From assembly GCF_001418205.1 (NCBI RefSeq), contig NZ_LIQF01000004.1:294056-358055 (forward strand): DNA of 64,000 nt, given 5' to 3'. Of the stretch, positions 8,420-22,785 are shown piece after piece. The position numbers were made by a program, and so were the translations under genes. The DNA is from Marinomonas fungiae. GTDB lineage: Bacteria; Pseudomonadota; Gammaproteobacteria; Pseudomonadales; Marinomonadaceae. Positions within the stretch are counted from its first letter, which is position 1. Each line of letters opens with the position of its first letter. The notes beneath the pieces were generated by a model, which made no database searches, was not told the DNA's origin, and worked only from the letters and a program-made list of their open reading frames with translations.

Positions 8420-8635
8420 CTTTGGGGTCTGTACAGCTTGCTGTATAGGCCGTCAAAGACCGCAGGAATCTAGCGATTTAATCAGAACGTTGAGAAACGT
8501 TTGTCCTGCGCAGATGGTGTGGCCCGATTCAGATTAACTGGATCCAACTCACCAGTAAGTACTCCGAATATTCGGAGAGTTGGTAAAATTTGGGGTTTTT
8601 ATTGTGAAGACCCCTGCTAATCCAGGAGAAAACCA
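8420..8635 (+). ncRNA. L10 (rplJL) leader with predicted L10-L12 binding structure
   Basis: The 223-base rplA-rplJ spacer contains the core known from the enterobacterial L10 leader: AGACCGCAGG near 8457-8466 and the facing CCTGCGCAGATGGTG near 8506-8520, which fold into the L10 site. Downstream are a perfect 16-base palindrome CTCCGAATATTCGGAG (8562-8577) nested in CCAACTC/GAGTTGG arms, and a GGGGT/ACCCC pairing close to the rplJ ribosome site. This fits translational repression of rplJ-rplL by the L10-L12 complex. Confidence 0.8.
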
Positions 8636-9136
8636 GTGGCATTAGGTCTAGAAGACAAAAAAGCCATTGTCGCCGAAGTTAGCGAAGCTGCCAAAGGCGC
8701 TTTGTCTGCTGTAGTAGCTGACTCTCGCGGTGTAACCGTGACTGACATGACAGCTCTTCGCAAACAAGCTCGCGAAGCTGGCGTTTACGTTCGTGTAGTA
8801 CGTAACACTCTAGCTCGCCGCGCTGTAGAAGGCACAGACTTCGAATGCTTAAAAGATAGCTTCGTTGGTCCAACTCTTATCGCATTCTCTAACGAGCACC
8901 CAGGTGCGGCCGCTCGTGTATTGAAGACTTTTGCGAAAGGGAACGACAAATTTGAAGTTAAAGCATTGGCGTTCAACGGTGAGTTGATCCCAGCTGGCGA
9001 CATTGATCGTTTGGCATCTTTGCCAACATACGACGAAGCAATCGCGAAACTAATGAGCGTTATCCAAGGTGCAACAAGCAAACTTGTACGTACTCTGGCA
9101 GCGGTTCGCGATCAGAAAGAACAAGAAGCAGCATAA
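8636..9136 (+). CDS. rplJ: 50S ribosomal protein L10
   Basis: 166 residues. L10 anchors the L7/L12 stalk to 23S rRNA and L11. The N-terminal RNA-binding part ([21 protein letters not shown], then [12 protein letters not shown]) and the helical C-terminal tail that binds L12 dimers ([19 protein letters not shown]) are present. The start is GTG with AGGAG 8 bases upstream. The preceding leader suggests autoregulation. Confidence 0.97.
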   Translation: MALGLEDKKAIVAEVSEAAKGALSAVVADSRGVTVTDMTALRKQAREAGVYVRVVRNTLARRAVEGTDFECLKDSFVGPTLIAFSNEHPGAAARVLKTFAKGNDKFEVKALAFNGELIPAGDIDRLASLPTYDEAIAKLMSVIQGATSKLVRTLAAVRDQKEQEAA

Positions 9137-9174
9137 TTTTTATTTGCGCTTACTTGAATATTCAATTGGTTTTT

Positions 9175-9190
9175 GTTGCCTTAGGGCAAC
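9175..9190 (+). repeat. Intercistronic hairpin rplJ-rplL
   Basis: GTTGCC and GGCAAC form a 6-bp stem with a TTAG loop 26 bases before rplL. A separate 12-base palindrome TTGAATATTCAA lies at 9154-9165. No T run follows, so termination is not expected. Confidence 0.6.
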
Positions 9191-9215
9191 CACTAAATGT
9201 TAGGAAATCTGAGTC

Positions 9216-9587
9216 ATGGCTCTAACTAAAGAAGATATCATCAATGCAGTAGCAGAAATGTCTGTAATGGACGTTGTAGAACTAATCTCTGCTATGGAAG
9301 AAAAATTCGGTGTAACTGCAGCTGTTGCTGCTGTTGCTGTAGCTGGTGGCGACGCTGCTGCTGCTGCTGAAGAGCAAACTGAATTTGACGTAGTTCTTAC
9401 TGCTGCAGGCGATAAGAAAGTTAACGTTATCAAAGCTGTACGTGGCGCAACTGGTCTAGGCCTTAAAGAAGCGAAAGCAATGGTTGACGGCGCTCCAGCA
9501 ACAGTTAAAGAAGGCGCTTCTAAAGAAGAAGCTGAAGCACTTAAGAAAGAGCTTGAAGAAGCTGGTGCTACTGTCGAAATCAAGTAA
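9216..9587 (+). CDS. rplL: 50S ribosomal protein L7/L12
   Basis: 123 residues, acidic and alanine-rich. It has the N-terminal dimerisation domain (residues 1-35), an alanine-rich hinge ([18 protein letters not shown]) and the C-terminal factor-binding domain with [20 protein letters not shown]. It recruits and stimulates translational GTPases, including the EF-G and EF-Tu encoded downstream. Two hairpins separate it from rpoB. Confidence 0.98.
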   Translation: MALTKEDIINAVAEMSVMDVVELISAMEEKFGVTAAVAAVAVAGGDAAAAAEEQTEFDVVLTAAGDKKVNVIKAVRGATGLGLKEAKAMVDGAPATVKEGASKEEAEALKKELEEAGATVEIK

Positions 9588-9626
9588 TGTTACTTGTTTC
9601 ACAAAAGTTCGACATCTAGTCGAAAT

Positions 9627-9656
9627 GGCTGGTGGTTTTTTGCCACCGGCCTTTTT
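9627..9656 (+). terminator. rplL-rpoB attenuator (terminator-like hairpin)
   Basis: GGCTGGTGG and CCACCGGCC form a 9-bp stem (one wobble) with a TTTTTTG loop and a T5 tail. The position matches the attenuator that lowers rpoBC transcription relative to rplJL in enterobacteria. Confidence 0.8.
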
Positions 9657-9720
9657 GGGTTTGTAAAACCCTATTAAAAATTTATTCTTTTTTTGAGAGA
9701 ATGCTCTCTCAATTTCGGTA

Positions 9721-9741
9721 GGCCTGATTAAGAGGCCTTTT
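9721..9741 (+). terminator. Second, shorter terminator-like hairpin before rpoB
   Basis: GGCCT and AGGCC arms with a 7-base loop are followed by TTTT. A third hairpin, GAGAG-AATG-CTCTC, lies just upstream near 9695. These may add to attenuation or act as RNase sites; this is inferred from shape only. Confidence 0.45.
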
Positions 9742-9771
9742 GCGTCAATGTGCACAAGCTGGGGAATGCTG

Positions 9772-13872
<4,101 letters not shown>

Positions 13873-13892
13873 GCACGAATCACATTTGACCT

Positions 13893-13917
13893 GCTGGGAG
13901 GGTTAATCCCTCCCAGC
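13893..13917 (+). repeat. Perfect 10-bp inverted repeat between rpoB and rpoC
   Basis: GCTGGGAGGG and CCCTCCCAGC with a TTAAT loop. The hairpin is very stable but has no T run. It ends 22 bases before the rpoC start and may act as an mRNA processing or stability element. Confidence 0.8.
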
Positions 13918-13939
13918 CTTACGAGTGGGGCGAATATCC

Positions 13940-16900
13940 ATGAAAGACTTATTAGGTCTTCTAAAAACACAGGGACAATCAGAAGAGTTTGATGCGATTC
14001 GCATTGGCTTAGCTTCTCCAGATATGATTCGTTCATGGTCTTATGGTGAAGTTAAAAAGCCAGAAACCATCAACTACCGTACGTTCAAGCCTGAACGTGA
14101 CGGTCTGTTCTGTGCCAAAATCTTTGGTCCTATTAAGGACTACGAATGTTTGTGTGGTAAATACAAACGTTTAAAACACCGTGGTGTCATTTGTGAGAAG
14201 TGTGGCGTTGAAGTTGCGTTGTCGAAAGTGCGTCGTGAGCGCATGGGACACATCGAGCTAGCTTCGCCGGTTGCTCACATTTGGTTCCTAAAATCTCTTC
14301 CATCTCGTATCGGTCTTATCATGGATATGACCCTACGTGATATTGAGCGTATTCTTTACTTTGAATCATTCATCGTGATTGACCCAGGCATGACAACGCT
14401 TGAAAAAGGTCAGCTACTAAACGATGAGCAGTACTTCGAAGCGCTAGAAGAGTTTGGTGATGAATTCGACGCTCGTATGGGTGCTGAAGCGATTCAATGC
14501 CTACTTCGCGATATGGATCTGCCTGAAGAAATCAGCACCATGCGTGAAGAGTTGGGTTCAACGAACTCTGAAACACGTATTAAGAAGCTGTCTAAGCGTC
14601 TGAAACTGATTGAAGCATTCCATCATTCTGGTAACAACCCAGAGTGGATGGTGCTAGATGTTCTACCAGTGTTGCCACCAGATCTTCGCCCTCTAGTGCC
14701 ACTAGAAGGTGGTCGTTTTGCAACGTCTGATTTGAACGATCTTTACCGTCGTGTAATCAACCGTAACAACCGTCTAAAACGTCTTCTTGAGCTAGCGGCT
14801 CCAGACATCATCGTACGTAACGAAAAACGTATGCTACAAGAGTCTGTTGATGCGCTACTAGACAACGGTCGTCGCGGTCGTGCGATCACAGGTTCGAACA
14901 AGCGTCCTCTGAAATCTTTGGCAGATATGATCAAAGGTAAGCAAGGTCGTTTCCGTCAGAACCTTTTGGGTAAACGTGTAGACTACTCTGGCCGTTCTGT
15001 AATCACAGTAGGTCCTTCTCTACGTTTGCACCAGTGTGGTCTGCCGAAGAAGATGGCACTTGAGCTATTCAAGCCATTCATCTTCTCTAAGCTAGAACTT
15101 CGTGGCATGGCAACAACCATCAAAGCGGCGAAGAAAATGGTTGAGCGTGAAACGCCGGAAGTTTGGGATATTCTTGATGAAGTAATCCGCGAACATCCTG
15201 TGATGCTTAACCGTGCACCAACGCTTCACCGTTTGGGTATCCAAGCGTTTGAACCGATTCTAATCGAAGGTAAAGCGATTCAGTTGCACCCACTTGTGTG
15301 TGCGGCTTACAACGCCGACTTCGACGGTGACCAGATGGCGGTACACGTACCATTAACAATCGAGGCTCAACTTGAAGCGCGTGCGTTAATGATGTCTACC
15401 AACAACATCCTGTCACCTGCTAACGGTGAGCCGATCATCGTTCCTTCTCAGGACGTGGTATTGGGTCTGTACTACATGACGCGTGAGAAAATCAACGCGA
15501 AAGGTGAGGGCATGGCCTTCGCTGATATCAAAGAAGTACACCGTGCTTATGGTGCGAAACAAGTTGAGTTGCACGCGAAAATTAAAGTGCGTGTAAATCA
15601 AGTTGATACAACGCTTGAAGGGGAAAAGGTGCCTTCAACGTTCATCGTTGACACAACGGTTGGTCGTGCATTGTTGTTTGATGTGGTACCTGATGGCCTA
15701 CCATTCTCGGTTATCAACCAGCCGATGAAGAAGAAAGCAATCTCGAACCTAATCAACGAGTGTTACCGTAAAGTGGGTCTGAAAGAGACTTGTATTTTCG
15801 CTGACCAATTGATGTACACAGGTTTCCAATACGCGACAGCGTCTGGTTCCTCTGTAGGTGTTGACGACTTCGTAATTCCGCCAGAAAAAGCAGAGATCAT
15901 TGCTCGTGCGGAAGCAGAAGTTAAAGAAATCGAATACCAATTTGCCGACGGTCTTGTGACGCAAGGTGAGAAGTACAACAAGGTTATCGACTTGTGGTCT
16001 CGTACCAACGAAACCGTTACTGAAGCCATGATGAAAAACTTGGCGAAAGAAACGGTAATCGACAAAGACGGTAACGAAGTTGAGCAGCAATCATTTAACT
16101 CAGTTTACATGATGGCCGACTCTGGTGCCCGTGGTAGTGTGGCTCAGATGCGTCAGCTAGGTGGTATGCGTGGTCTGATGGCGAAACCGGACGGTTCCAT
16201 CATCGAGACACCGATCACTGCGAACTTCCGTGAAGGTCTATCAGTACTTCAGTACTTTACCTCTACTCACGGTGCTCGTAAGGGTCTTGCCGATACCGCC
16301 TTGAAGACAGCGAACTCTGGTTACCTAACGCGTCGTCTAGTAGACGTTGCACAAGACTTGGTAATCACAGAAGTAGACTGTGGTGCAGAAAACGGTCTGC
16401 TGGTAAGTGCTTTGATTGAAGGTGGTGACGTAGTCGTTCCACTAGGTCAGCGCGTACTAGGTCGTGTGGTAGCGCAAGACGTAATCGATACTAAGGGTGA
16501 CGTTGTTGTTGCTCGTGGCGTGTTGATTGATGAGCACATTGTTCGTGCAATCGAAGCAGCGGGTGTGGACGAGATGATCGTTCGCTCAGTAATCAGCTGT
16601 GAAACGAAGCACGGTGTGTGTGCAAGCTGTTACGGTCGTGACTTGGCTCGTGGTCACTTGGTTAACATCGGTGAAGCGGTCGGCGTTGTGGCAGCACAGT
16701 CTATCGGTGAGCCAGGTACACAGCTAACAATGCGTACCTTCCACATCGGTGGTGCGGCATCGCGAGCGTCAGCCGTAGACAGTGTTCAGATTAAGAGTGC
16801 TGGTACCGTACGTTTCCATAAGATGAAGAGCATTGAGCGTGAAACAGGCCAATTGGTTGTTGCATCGCGTTCTTCTGAGTTGGCGATTGCGGACGAAGCG

Positions 16901-18142
16901 GGTCGTGAGAAAGAGCGTTACAAGCTTCCTTACGGTGCGGTACTAAGTGTTCGTGAAGGTGATCAAGTAACAGCTGGTCAAGTATTGGCTAACTGGGACC
17001 CACACACCCACCCAATCGTTTCTGAGATGCAAGGTAAACTTGAATTCTCTGGTATGGATGAAGGCGTTACCATTCGCCGTCAGTCGGATGAGCTAACTGG
17101 CTTGACGACGATCGAAGTCCTCGAGATGAAAGATCGTCCTTCATCTGGTAAAGACATCCGTCCTACTATCTCGGTAGTAGACGAGAACGGCGCGCCAGTG
17201 ATGATTCCTGGTACTGAGATGCCTGTACAATACATGCTTCCTGAGAAGGCTCTATTGAGCTTAGATCACGGTGCAACCATCAAGTCTGGTGAAGTATTGG
17301 CACGTATCCCACAAGAATCTCAAGGTAACAAGGACATCACCGGTGGTCTGCCACGCGTAGCTGACTTGTTCGAAGCGCGTCGTCCGAAAGATCCGGCTGT
17401 CATGGCGGAAGCAACGGGTGTAGTAAGTTTCGGTAAAGAGACAAAAGGTAAGATCCGTTTGGTGATCACACCACAAGATGGTGGTGAGCCAATCGAAACT
17501 CTGATTCCTAAGTGGCGTCAAATCAACATCTTCGACGGTGAAGAAGTTGCTAAGGGTGAGATCATTGCCGACGGTCCTCTGAACCCACACGACATCTTGC
17601 GTCTTCAGGGTGTAGCAGCACTGGCTGATTACATCACTAACGAGATTCAAGAGGTTTACCGTCTACAGGGCGTAGGTATCAACGACAAGCACATCGAAGT
17701 TATTGTGCGTCAGATGCTGCGCAAAGTAGACATCATTGATTCAGGTGATACTAACTTGATTCAAGGTGACCAGGTTGAGTACACGCAAATGCAAGAAGCA
17801 AACGAAGCTGCTATGGCAGAAGGTCGTTTCCCTTCTAAATACGAGCGCGTATTACTTGGTATTACTAAAGCTTCTTTGGCGACTGAGTCATTCATCTCTG
17901 CGGCATCGTTCCAAGAGACGACTCGTGTCCTAACAGAAGGTGCGGTAACTGGTAAGAAAGACCATCTACGTGGTCTGAAAGAAAACGTTGTAGTAGGTCG
18001 TCTGATCCCTGCGGGTACAGGTTTGGCTTACCACAGCGGTCGCAAAGCTAAGAAAGAGCTTGCGCAAGCAACGGCTGAAGGTAGTGCATCAGTAAGTGCT
18101 TCGGATGTAGAAGAAGCATTAAGTGCGGCATTGAAAGACTAG
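13940..18142 (+). CDS. rpoC: DNA-directed RNA polymerase subunit beta'
   Basis: 1400 residues from ATG 13940 ([11 protein letters not shown], the conserved start); a GTG at 13925 is upstream in frame but less likely. It holds the catalytic magnesium site [12 protein letters not shown] at residues 458-469, matching the E. coli numbering. The first zinc site CLCGK...CEKC lies near residues 70-88, and the second zinc site is the [16 protein letters not shown] cluster near 890. Also seen: the bridge helix/trigger loop stretch ([36 protein letters not shown]). It pairs with rpoB upstream and rpoA at 35.1 kb. Confidence 0.98.
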   Translation: MKDLLGLLKTQGQSEEFDAIRIGLASPDMIRSWSYGEVKKPETINYRTFKPERDGLFCAKIFGPIKDYECLCGKYKRLKHRGVICEKCGVEVALSKVRRERMGHIELASPVAHIWFLKSLPSRIGLIMDMTLRDIERILYFESFIVIDPGMTTLEKGQLLNDEQYFEALEEFGDEFDARMGAEAIQCLLRDMDLPEEISTMREELGSTNSETRIKKLSKRLKLIEAFHHSGNNPEWMVLDVLPVLPPDLRPLVPLEGGRFATSDLNDLYRRVINRNNRLKRLLELAAPDIIVRNEKRMLQESVDALLDNGRRGRAITGSNKRPLKSLADMIKGKQGRFRQNLLGKRVDYSGRSVITVGPSLRLHQCGLPKKMALELFKPFIFSKLELRGMATTIKAAKKMVERETPEVWDILDEVIREHPVMLNRAPTLHRLGIQAFEPILIEGKAIQLHPLVCAAYNADFDGDQMAVHVPLTIEAQLEARALMMSTNNILSPANGEPIIVPSQDVVLGLYYMTREKINAKGEGMAFADIKEVHRAYGAKQVELHAKIKVRVNQVDTTLEGEKVPSTFIVDTTVGRALLFDVVPDGLPFSVINQPMKKKAISNLINECYRKVGLKETCIFADQLMYTGFQYATASGSSVGVDDFVIPPEKAEIIARAEAEVKEIEYQFADGLVTQGEKYNKVIDLWSRTNETVTEAMMKNLAKETVIDKDGNEVEQQSFNSVYMMADSGARGSVAQMRQLGGMRGLMAKPDGSIIETPITANFREGLSVLQYFTSTHGARKGLADTALKTANSGYLTRRLVDVAQDLVITEVDCGAENGLLVSALIEGGDVVVPLGQRVLGRVVAQDVIDTKGDVVVARGVLIDEHIVRAIEAAGVDEMIVRSVISCETKHGVCASCYGRDLARGHLVNIGEAVGVVAAQSIGEPGTQLTMRTFHIGGAASRASAVDSVQIKSAGTVRFHKMKSIERETGQLVVASRSSELAIADEAGREKERYKLPYGAVLSVREGDQVTAGQVLANWDPHTHPIVSEMQGKLEFSGMDEGVTIRRQSDELTGLTTIEVLEMKDRPSSGKDIRPTISVVDENGAPVMIPGTEMPVQYMLPEKALLSLDHGATIKSGEVLARIPQESQGNKDITGGLPRVADLFEARRPKDPAVMAEATGVVSFGKETKGKIRLVITPQDGGEPIETLIPKWRQINIFDGEEVAKGEIIADGPLNPHDILRLQGVAALADYITNEIQEVYRLQGVGINDKHIEVIVRQMLRKVDIIDSGDTNLIQGDQVEYTQMQEANEAAMAEGRFPSKYERVLLGITKASLATESFISAASFQETTRVLTEGAVTGKKDHLRGLKENVVVGRLIPAGTGLAYHSGRKAKKELAQATAEGSASVSASDVEEALSAALKD

Positions 18143-18159
18143 ACGTCATTGTATACGTA

Positions 18160-18187
18160 AGGGAGGCGAAATTTTGTTCGCCTCCCT
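18160..18187 (+). repeat. Perfect 11-bp inverted repeat after rpoC
   Basis: AGGGAGGCGAA and TTCGCCTCCCT with an ATTTTG loop, 17 bases after the rpoC stop. No T run follows directly. It is the first of two strong hairpins before rpsL. Confidence 0.85.
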
Positions 18188-18201
18188 ATTGACTGTTTTA
18201 T

Positions 18202-18235
18202 AGGCGCAAATTACACTTGCGCCTCCTTATTTTTG
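18202..18235 (+). terminator. Second rpoC-rpsL hairpin, weak terminator
   Basis: AGGCGCAA and TTGCGCCT form a perfect 8-bp stem with a 7-base loop, followed by CCTTATTTTT. The imperfect T run suggests a partial terminator at the end of the rif operon, just before the str operon. Confidence 0.55.
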
Positions 18236-18274
18236 GCGATTTCCGCCAATAGAATTGGATGTGGAGCTTGTTAA

Positions 18275-18646
<372 letters not shown>

Positions 18647-18742
18647 GCTTTATCGCTACTTTAATCGTTTAGACATAATTTTTTAATACAGTAAGGCCGA
18701 GCACAGAGATGGTCTCGGACTCACCTGAAGAGGATAATATCC
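18647..18742 (+). promoter_or_regulatory. rpsL-rpsG spacer, candidate S7 repressor site
   Basis: The spacer is 96 bases, which I recall as the length in E. coli, where S7 binds here to control rpsG and fusA. It contains a CCGAG/CTCGG hairpin (18697-18718) just before the rpsG ribosome site AGAGGA. The binding role is inferred. Confidence 0.45.
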
Positions 18743-19216
18743 ATGCCTAGAAGACGTGTAGTCGCTAAGCGTGACGTGCTTCCAGATCCAAAACACGGAA
18801 GCCAACTTCTTGCAAAATTCATTAACCACGTAATGGTTAGTGGCAAGAAATCTGTAGCTGAAAGCATTGTATACGATGCTCTAGACACAGTTGCAGCACG
18901 CGCAAAAACTGAAGATGCAATGTCAATCTTCGAAAAAGCACTTGAATCAATCCAGCCAATGGTTGAGGTTAAATCTCGCCGTGTTGGTGGTGCAACTTAC
19001 CAAGTACCTGTTGAAGTACGTCCAGCTCGTCGCTCAGCGCTATCTATGCGTTGGTTGGTAGATGCTGCACGTAAGCGTGGCGAAAAATCTATGGCGCTAC
19101 GTCTTGCAGGCGAAATTATGGACGCGTCTGAGAACAAAGGTTCAGCTGTTAAGAAACGTGAAGACGTTCACCGTATGGCTGAAGCGAACAAAGCGTTCTC
19201 TCACTACCGTTTCTAA
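18743..19216 (+). CDS. rpsG: 30S ribosomal protein S7
   Basis: 157 residues. S7 starts assembly of the 30S head and lines the E site. Marks: the N-terminal [16 protein letters not shown], the beta-hairpin [31 protein letters not shown], and the C-terminal KAFSHYRF. The family also represses str-operon translation. fusA starts 18 bases after the stop. Confidence 0.98.
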   Translation: MPRRRVVAKRDVLPDPKHGSQLLAKFINHVMVSGKKSVAESIVYDALDTVAARAKTEDAMSIFEKALESIQPMVEVKSRRVGGATYQVPVEVRPARRSALSMRWLVDAARKRGEKSMALRLAGEIMDASENKGSAVKKREDVHRMAEANKAFSHYRF

Positions 19217-19234
19217 TCATCCGGAGAAGCTTAA

Positions 19235-21322
19235 GTGGCACGTAAAACACCCATCAATCGTTACCGCAATATCGGTATTTGTGCGCACGTTGATGCGGGT
19301 AAAACGACTACTACTGAGCGTGTTCTGTTCTACACCGGTCTTTCTCATAAGATCGGTGAAGTTCATGATGGTGCAGCCACCATGGACTGGATGGAACAGG
19401 AACAGGAACGTGGTATCACGATCACTTCAGCAGCAACGACTTGCTTCTGGAGTGGGATGAGTCAGCAGTTTGATCAGCACCGTATCAATATCATTGACAC
19501 CCCTGGGCACGTAGACTTTACCATTGAGGTGGAGCGTTCTTTGCGTGTTTTGGATGGTGCGGTAGTGGTATTGTGTGGATCATCTGGTGTACAGCCTCAA
19601 ACTGAAACGGTATGGCGCCAAGCAAATAAATATGAAGTGCCGCGTATGGTGTTCGTCAATAAGATGGACCGTACTGGTGCGGATTACTTTAGCGTTGTTC
19701 GTCAACTTAAAGAGCGCTTGGGTGCAACCGCAGTGCCAATTCAAATCAACATCGGAACGGAAGAAAATTTCGCTGGCGTTGTGGATTTGTTATTGATGAA
19801 GGCCATTATGTGGAATGAAGAAGATCAGGGTATGACTTATACCTTGGAGGACATTCCGGCAGAGTTGGTTGACGTTGCTGAAGAGTGGCGTGAAAAAATG
19901 GTTGAGGCCGCAGCCGAAGCAAATGAAGAATTGATGGATGCCTACCTTGAAGAAGGTGAGTTGTCTGTCGATGATATCAAGGCGGGCTTGCGTGCACGCA
20001 CACTGGCTAACGAGATAGTGCTGGTAACTTGTGGCTCTGCGTTTAAAAACAAGGGTGTGCAAGCAGTGCTGGATGCAGTGGTAGAGTATTTACCATCGCC
20101 GCTTGAGGTTAAGGCAATCGAAGGCACCCTAGAGGATGCTGAGACGGTCGTGACACGTGTGGCGGATGATGATGCGCCGTTTGCGTCGTTAGCGTTTAAA
20201 ATTGCGACTGATCCGTTCGTAGGTACTTTAACTTTCATTCGTGTATACTCTGGCGTCCTGAATTCAGGTGATGCGGTATACAACTCGGTAAAACACAAGC
20301 GTGAGCGTGTGGGTCGTATGGTCCAAATGCATGCGAATAACCGAGATGAAATCAAAGAAGTGCGCGCAGGCGATATCGCGGCTTTGATTGGGATGAAAGA
20401 CGTTACTACTGGGGATACGTTGTGTGACGGCAAAGATATTGTTGTTCTAGAGCGTATGGAATTCCCAGAGCCAGTAATCTCTGTGGCAGTTGAGCCTAAA
20501 TCTCAAGCGGATCAAGATAAAATGGCTGTGGCTCTCGGTAAGCTTGCGCAGGAAGATCCATCTTTCCGCGTCGAGACACATGAAGAGACAGGTCAAACAA
20601 TTATCTCGGGTATGGGCGAGCTTCATCTAGATATCCTGGTGGATCGAATGAAGCGTGAATTTAAAGTTGACGCGAACATTGGTAAGCCGCAGGTGTCGTA
20701 CCGAGAAAAAATTCGCAAAGAAGTGGAAGTTAACCACAAATTTGTGCGGCAATCTGGTGGCCGAGGACAGTACGGTCACGTTGTTATGAAGCTGGTTCCT
20801 ACCGAAAAAGAAGGCTTGGAATTTGTGAATGAGATTGTCGGTGGTGTTATTCCGAAGGAATACATCCCAGCTGTCGAAAAGGGTATTTCAGAGCAAATGA
20901 AGAACGGTGTTATCGCTGGCTACCCATTGCTTGGGTTGAAAGTGGTATTGTTCGATGGTTCGTACCATGATGTTGACTCTAATGAAATGGCCTTTAAAAT
21001 TGCAGCTTCTCAAGGTTTAAAGAAAGGCGCTGCGGATGCAGACCCTTGTGTTCTTGAGCCTGTGATGAAGGTAGAAGTTGTAACTCCTGAAGAGTACATG
21101 GGGGACGTGATGGGTGACCTGAATCGTCGTCGTGGGCTTGTTCAGGGGATGGAAGATTCCCCATCTGGTAAGATTATCCGAGCGGAAGTGCCGTTAGGCG
21201 AGATGTTTGGTTATGCAACGGATGTGCGTAGTTTGTCGCAAGGGCGTGCAAGTTATGCAATGGAATTCCTGAAATACGCTGAAGCGCCAGCTAGTGTGGC
21301 AGACGCGATCATCAAAAATTGA
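19235..21322 (+). CDS. fusA: Elongation factor G
   Basis: 695 residues, GTG start with CCGGAG upstream. EF-G drives tRNA-mRNA translocation using GTP. Motifs: [12 protein letters not shown] (G1), ERGITI (G2/switch I), DTPGHVDF (G3), NKMDRTGAD (G4), GSAFKNKG (G5); domain IV with [12 protein letters not shown] and the tip [12 protein letters not shown]. Although in the str operon it uses mainly TTG for leucine in its first 200 codons with no CTA, while tuf next to it uses CTA and CTT almost exclusively, so its codon use is less adapted than its neighbours. Confidence 0.97.
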   Translation: MARKTPINRYRNIGICAHVDAGKTTTTERVLFYTGLSHKIGEVHDGAATMDWMEQEQERGITITSAATTCFWSGMSQQFDQHRINIIDTPGHVDFTIEVERSLRVLDGAVVVLCGSSGVQPQTETVWRQANKYEVPRMVFVNKMDRTGADYFSVVRQLKERLGATAVPIQINIGTEENFAGVVDLLLMKAIMWNEEDQGMTYTLEDIPAELVDVAEEWREKMVEAAAEANEELMDAYLEEGELSVDDIKAGLRARTLANEIVLVTCGSAFKNKGVQAVLDAVVEYLPSPLEVKAIEGTLEDAETVVTRVADDDAPFASLAFKIATDPFVGTLTFIRVYSGVLNSGDAVYNSVKHKRERVGRMVQMHANNRDEIKEVRAGDIAALIGMKDVTTGDTLCDGKDIVVLERMEFPEPVISVAVEPKSQADQDKMAVALGKLAQEDPSFRVETHEETGQTIISGMGELHLDILVDRMKREFKVDANIGKPQVSYREKIRKEVEVNHKFVRQSGGRGQYGHVVMKLVPTEKEGLEFVNEIVGGVIPKEYIPAVEKGISEQMKNGVIAGYPLLGLKVVLFDGSYHDVDSNEMAFKIAASQGLKKGAADADPCVLEPVMKVEVVTPEEYMGDVMGDLNRRRGLVQGMEDSPSGKIIRAEVPLGEMFGYATDVRSLSQGRASYAMEFLKYAEAPASVADAIIKN

Positions 21323-21363
21323 AATTTAATCATCATACTTACTAATCATAAGGTGTATGTATC

Positions 21364-22587
21364 ATGGCAAAAGCAAAGTTCGAACGTAGTAAACCACACG
21401 TTAACGTTGGTACAATCGGTCACGTTGACCACGGTAAAACTACCCTAACAGCAGCACTTACTCGCGTATGTGCAGAAGTATTCGGCGGTACAGCTGTAGC
21501 GTTTGACGGTATCGACAACGCTCCAGAAGAGCGTGAGCGTGGTATCACAATCTCTACTTCTCACGTAGAGTACGATTCAACTGATCGTCACTACGCACAC
21601 GTAGACTGTCCTGGACACGCCGATTATGTTAAGAACATGATCACTGGTGCTGCTCAGATGGACGGCGCGATCCTTGTTTGTGGTGCGACTGACGGTCCAA
21701 TGCCACAAACTCGTGAGCACATCCTTCTTTCTCGTCAGGTAGGTGTACCTTACATCGTTGTATTCCTAAACAAAGCAGACCTTCTAGCTGAAGACTGTGG
21801 CGGTGCTGACACTGAAGAATACGCAGAGATGCTAGAGCTTGTAGAGATGGAACTACGTGACCTTCTTTCTGAGTACGACTTCCCAGGTGATGACACTCCA
21901 ATCATCCCAGGTTCTGCCCTAATGGCATTGAACGGCGAAGACGACAACGAAATGGGTACAACTGCTGTTAAGAAACTAGTTGAAACTCTAGACACTTACA
22001 TTCCTGAGCCAGAGCGTGCAATCGACGGTGCATTCATCATGCCTATCGAGGACGTATTCTCTATCCAAGGTCGTGGTACTGTAGTAACTGGTCGTGTTGA
22101 GCGCGGTATCATCAAAGTTGGTGAAGAAGTTGAAATCGTTGGTATCAAAGATACTACTAAAACAACTTGTACTGGCGTTGAGATGTTCCGTAAGCTTCTA
22201 GACGAAGGTCGTGCTGGTGAGAACTGTGGTATCCTTCTTCGTGGTACTAAGCGTGACGAAGTTCAACGTGGTCAAGTACTAGCTAAGCCAGGTTCTATCA
22301 CTCCTCATACTGAGTTCCAAGCGGAAGTATACGTACTTTCTAAAGATGAAGGTGGTCGTCACACTCCATTCTTCAAAGGTTACCGTCCACAGTTCTACTT
22401 CCGTACAACTGACGTAACTGGTTCTTGTGAACTTCCAGAAGGCGTAGAGATGGTTATGCCTGGTGACAACATCCAGATGACTGTTACTCTAATTCACCCA
22501 ATCGCGATGGACGAAGGTCTACGTTTCGCGATCCGTGAAGGTGGCCGTACAGTAGGTGCTGGTGTAGTTGCTAAAGTTCTTAAATAA
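21364..22587 (+). CDS. tuf: Elongation factor Tu
   Basis: 407 residues, 13 more than E. coli EF-Tu. It delivers aminoacyl-tRNA to the ribosome. Motifs: [11 protein letters not shown] (G1), DCPGHADY (G3), NKAD (G4, residues 136-139), GSAL (G5). About ten extra residues follow NKAD ([17 protein letters not shown]) and three more lie before PEPER. Leucine is encoded nearly always by CTA or CTT, a sign of very high expression in this genome. It ends the str operon at a strong terminator. No second tuf lies in the tRNA-secE interval. Confidence 0.97.
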   Translation: MAKAKFERSKPHVNVGTIGHVDHGKTTLTAALTRVCAEVFGGTAVAFDGIDNAPEERERGITISTSHVEYDSTDRHYAHVDCPGHADYVKNMITGAAQMDGAILVCGATDGPMPQTREHILLSRQVGVPYIVVFLNKADLLAEDCGGADTEEYAEMLELVEMELRDLLSEYDFPGDDTPIIPGSALMALNGEDDNEMGTTAVKKLVETLDTYIPEPERAIDGAFIMPIEDVFSIQGRGTVVTGRVERGIIKVGEEVEIVGIKDTTKTTCTGVEMFRKLLDEGRAGENCGILLRGTKRDEVQRGQVLAKPGSITPHTEFQAEVYVLSKDEGGRHTPFFKGYRPQFYFRTTDVTGSCELPEGVEMVMPGDNIQMTVTLIHPIAMDEGLRFAIREGGRTVGAGVVAKVLK

Positions 22588-22621
22588 TTTTTGCTTCAGC
22601 AGAAATTCTAAGTAACTGAGT

Positions 22622-22653
22622 AAAAAAGGCTGCTCTTTGGGCAGCCTTTTTTT
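22622..22653 (+). terminator. Terminator of the str operon after tuf
   Basis: GGCTGC and GCAGCC arms with a 7-base loop, preceded by A6 and followed by T7. The classic form makes it the clear end of the str transcript. Confidence 0.9.
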
Positions 22654-22665
22654 ATGAGGGCTGTT

Positions 22666-22709
22666 TTTAAAATTGGTTACTTGACAACCAATTTTAAAGC
22701 GGCTAACAT
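22666..22709 (+). promoter_or_regulatory. S10 operon promoter within a 13-bp perfect palindrome
   Basis: TTGACA (22681-22686), 17 bases, TAACAT (22704-22709). The -35 box lies at the centre of the inverted repeat TTTAAAATTGGTT (22666-22678) / AACCAATTTTAAA (22686-22698). The downstream leader carries a GGTAAGTC/GACTTATC hairpin (22731-22761) before rpsJ, a possible L4-type control element. Confidence 0.65.
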
Positions 22710-22785
22710 TCGCCGTCCTTAAATAAGGATGGTAAGTCAAATTCTGTACAGATGACTTATCTGAACATAGTATTTGGAGTTGGAA

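Noticed and set aside
9200..9583. Open 127-codon frame opposite rplL on the minus strand
   Set aside because: It is low-complexity (S/A/T-rich) and mirrors the biased codons of rplL; no ribosome site or family match.
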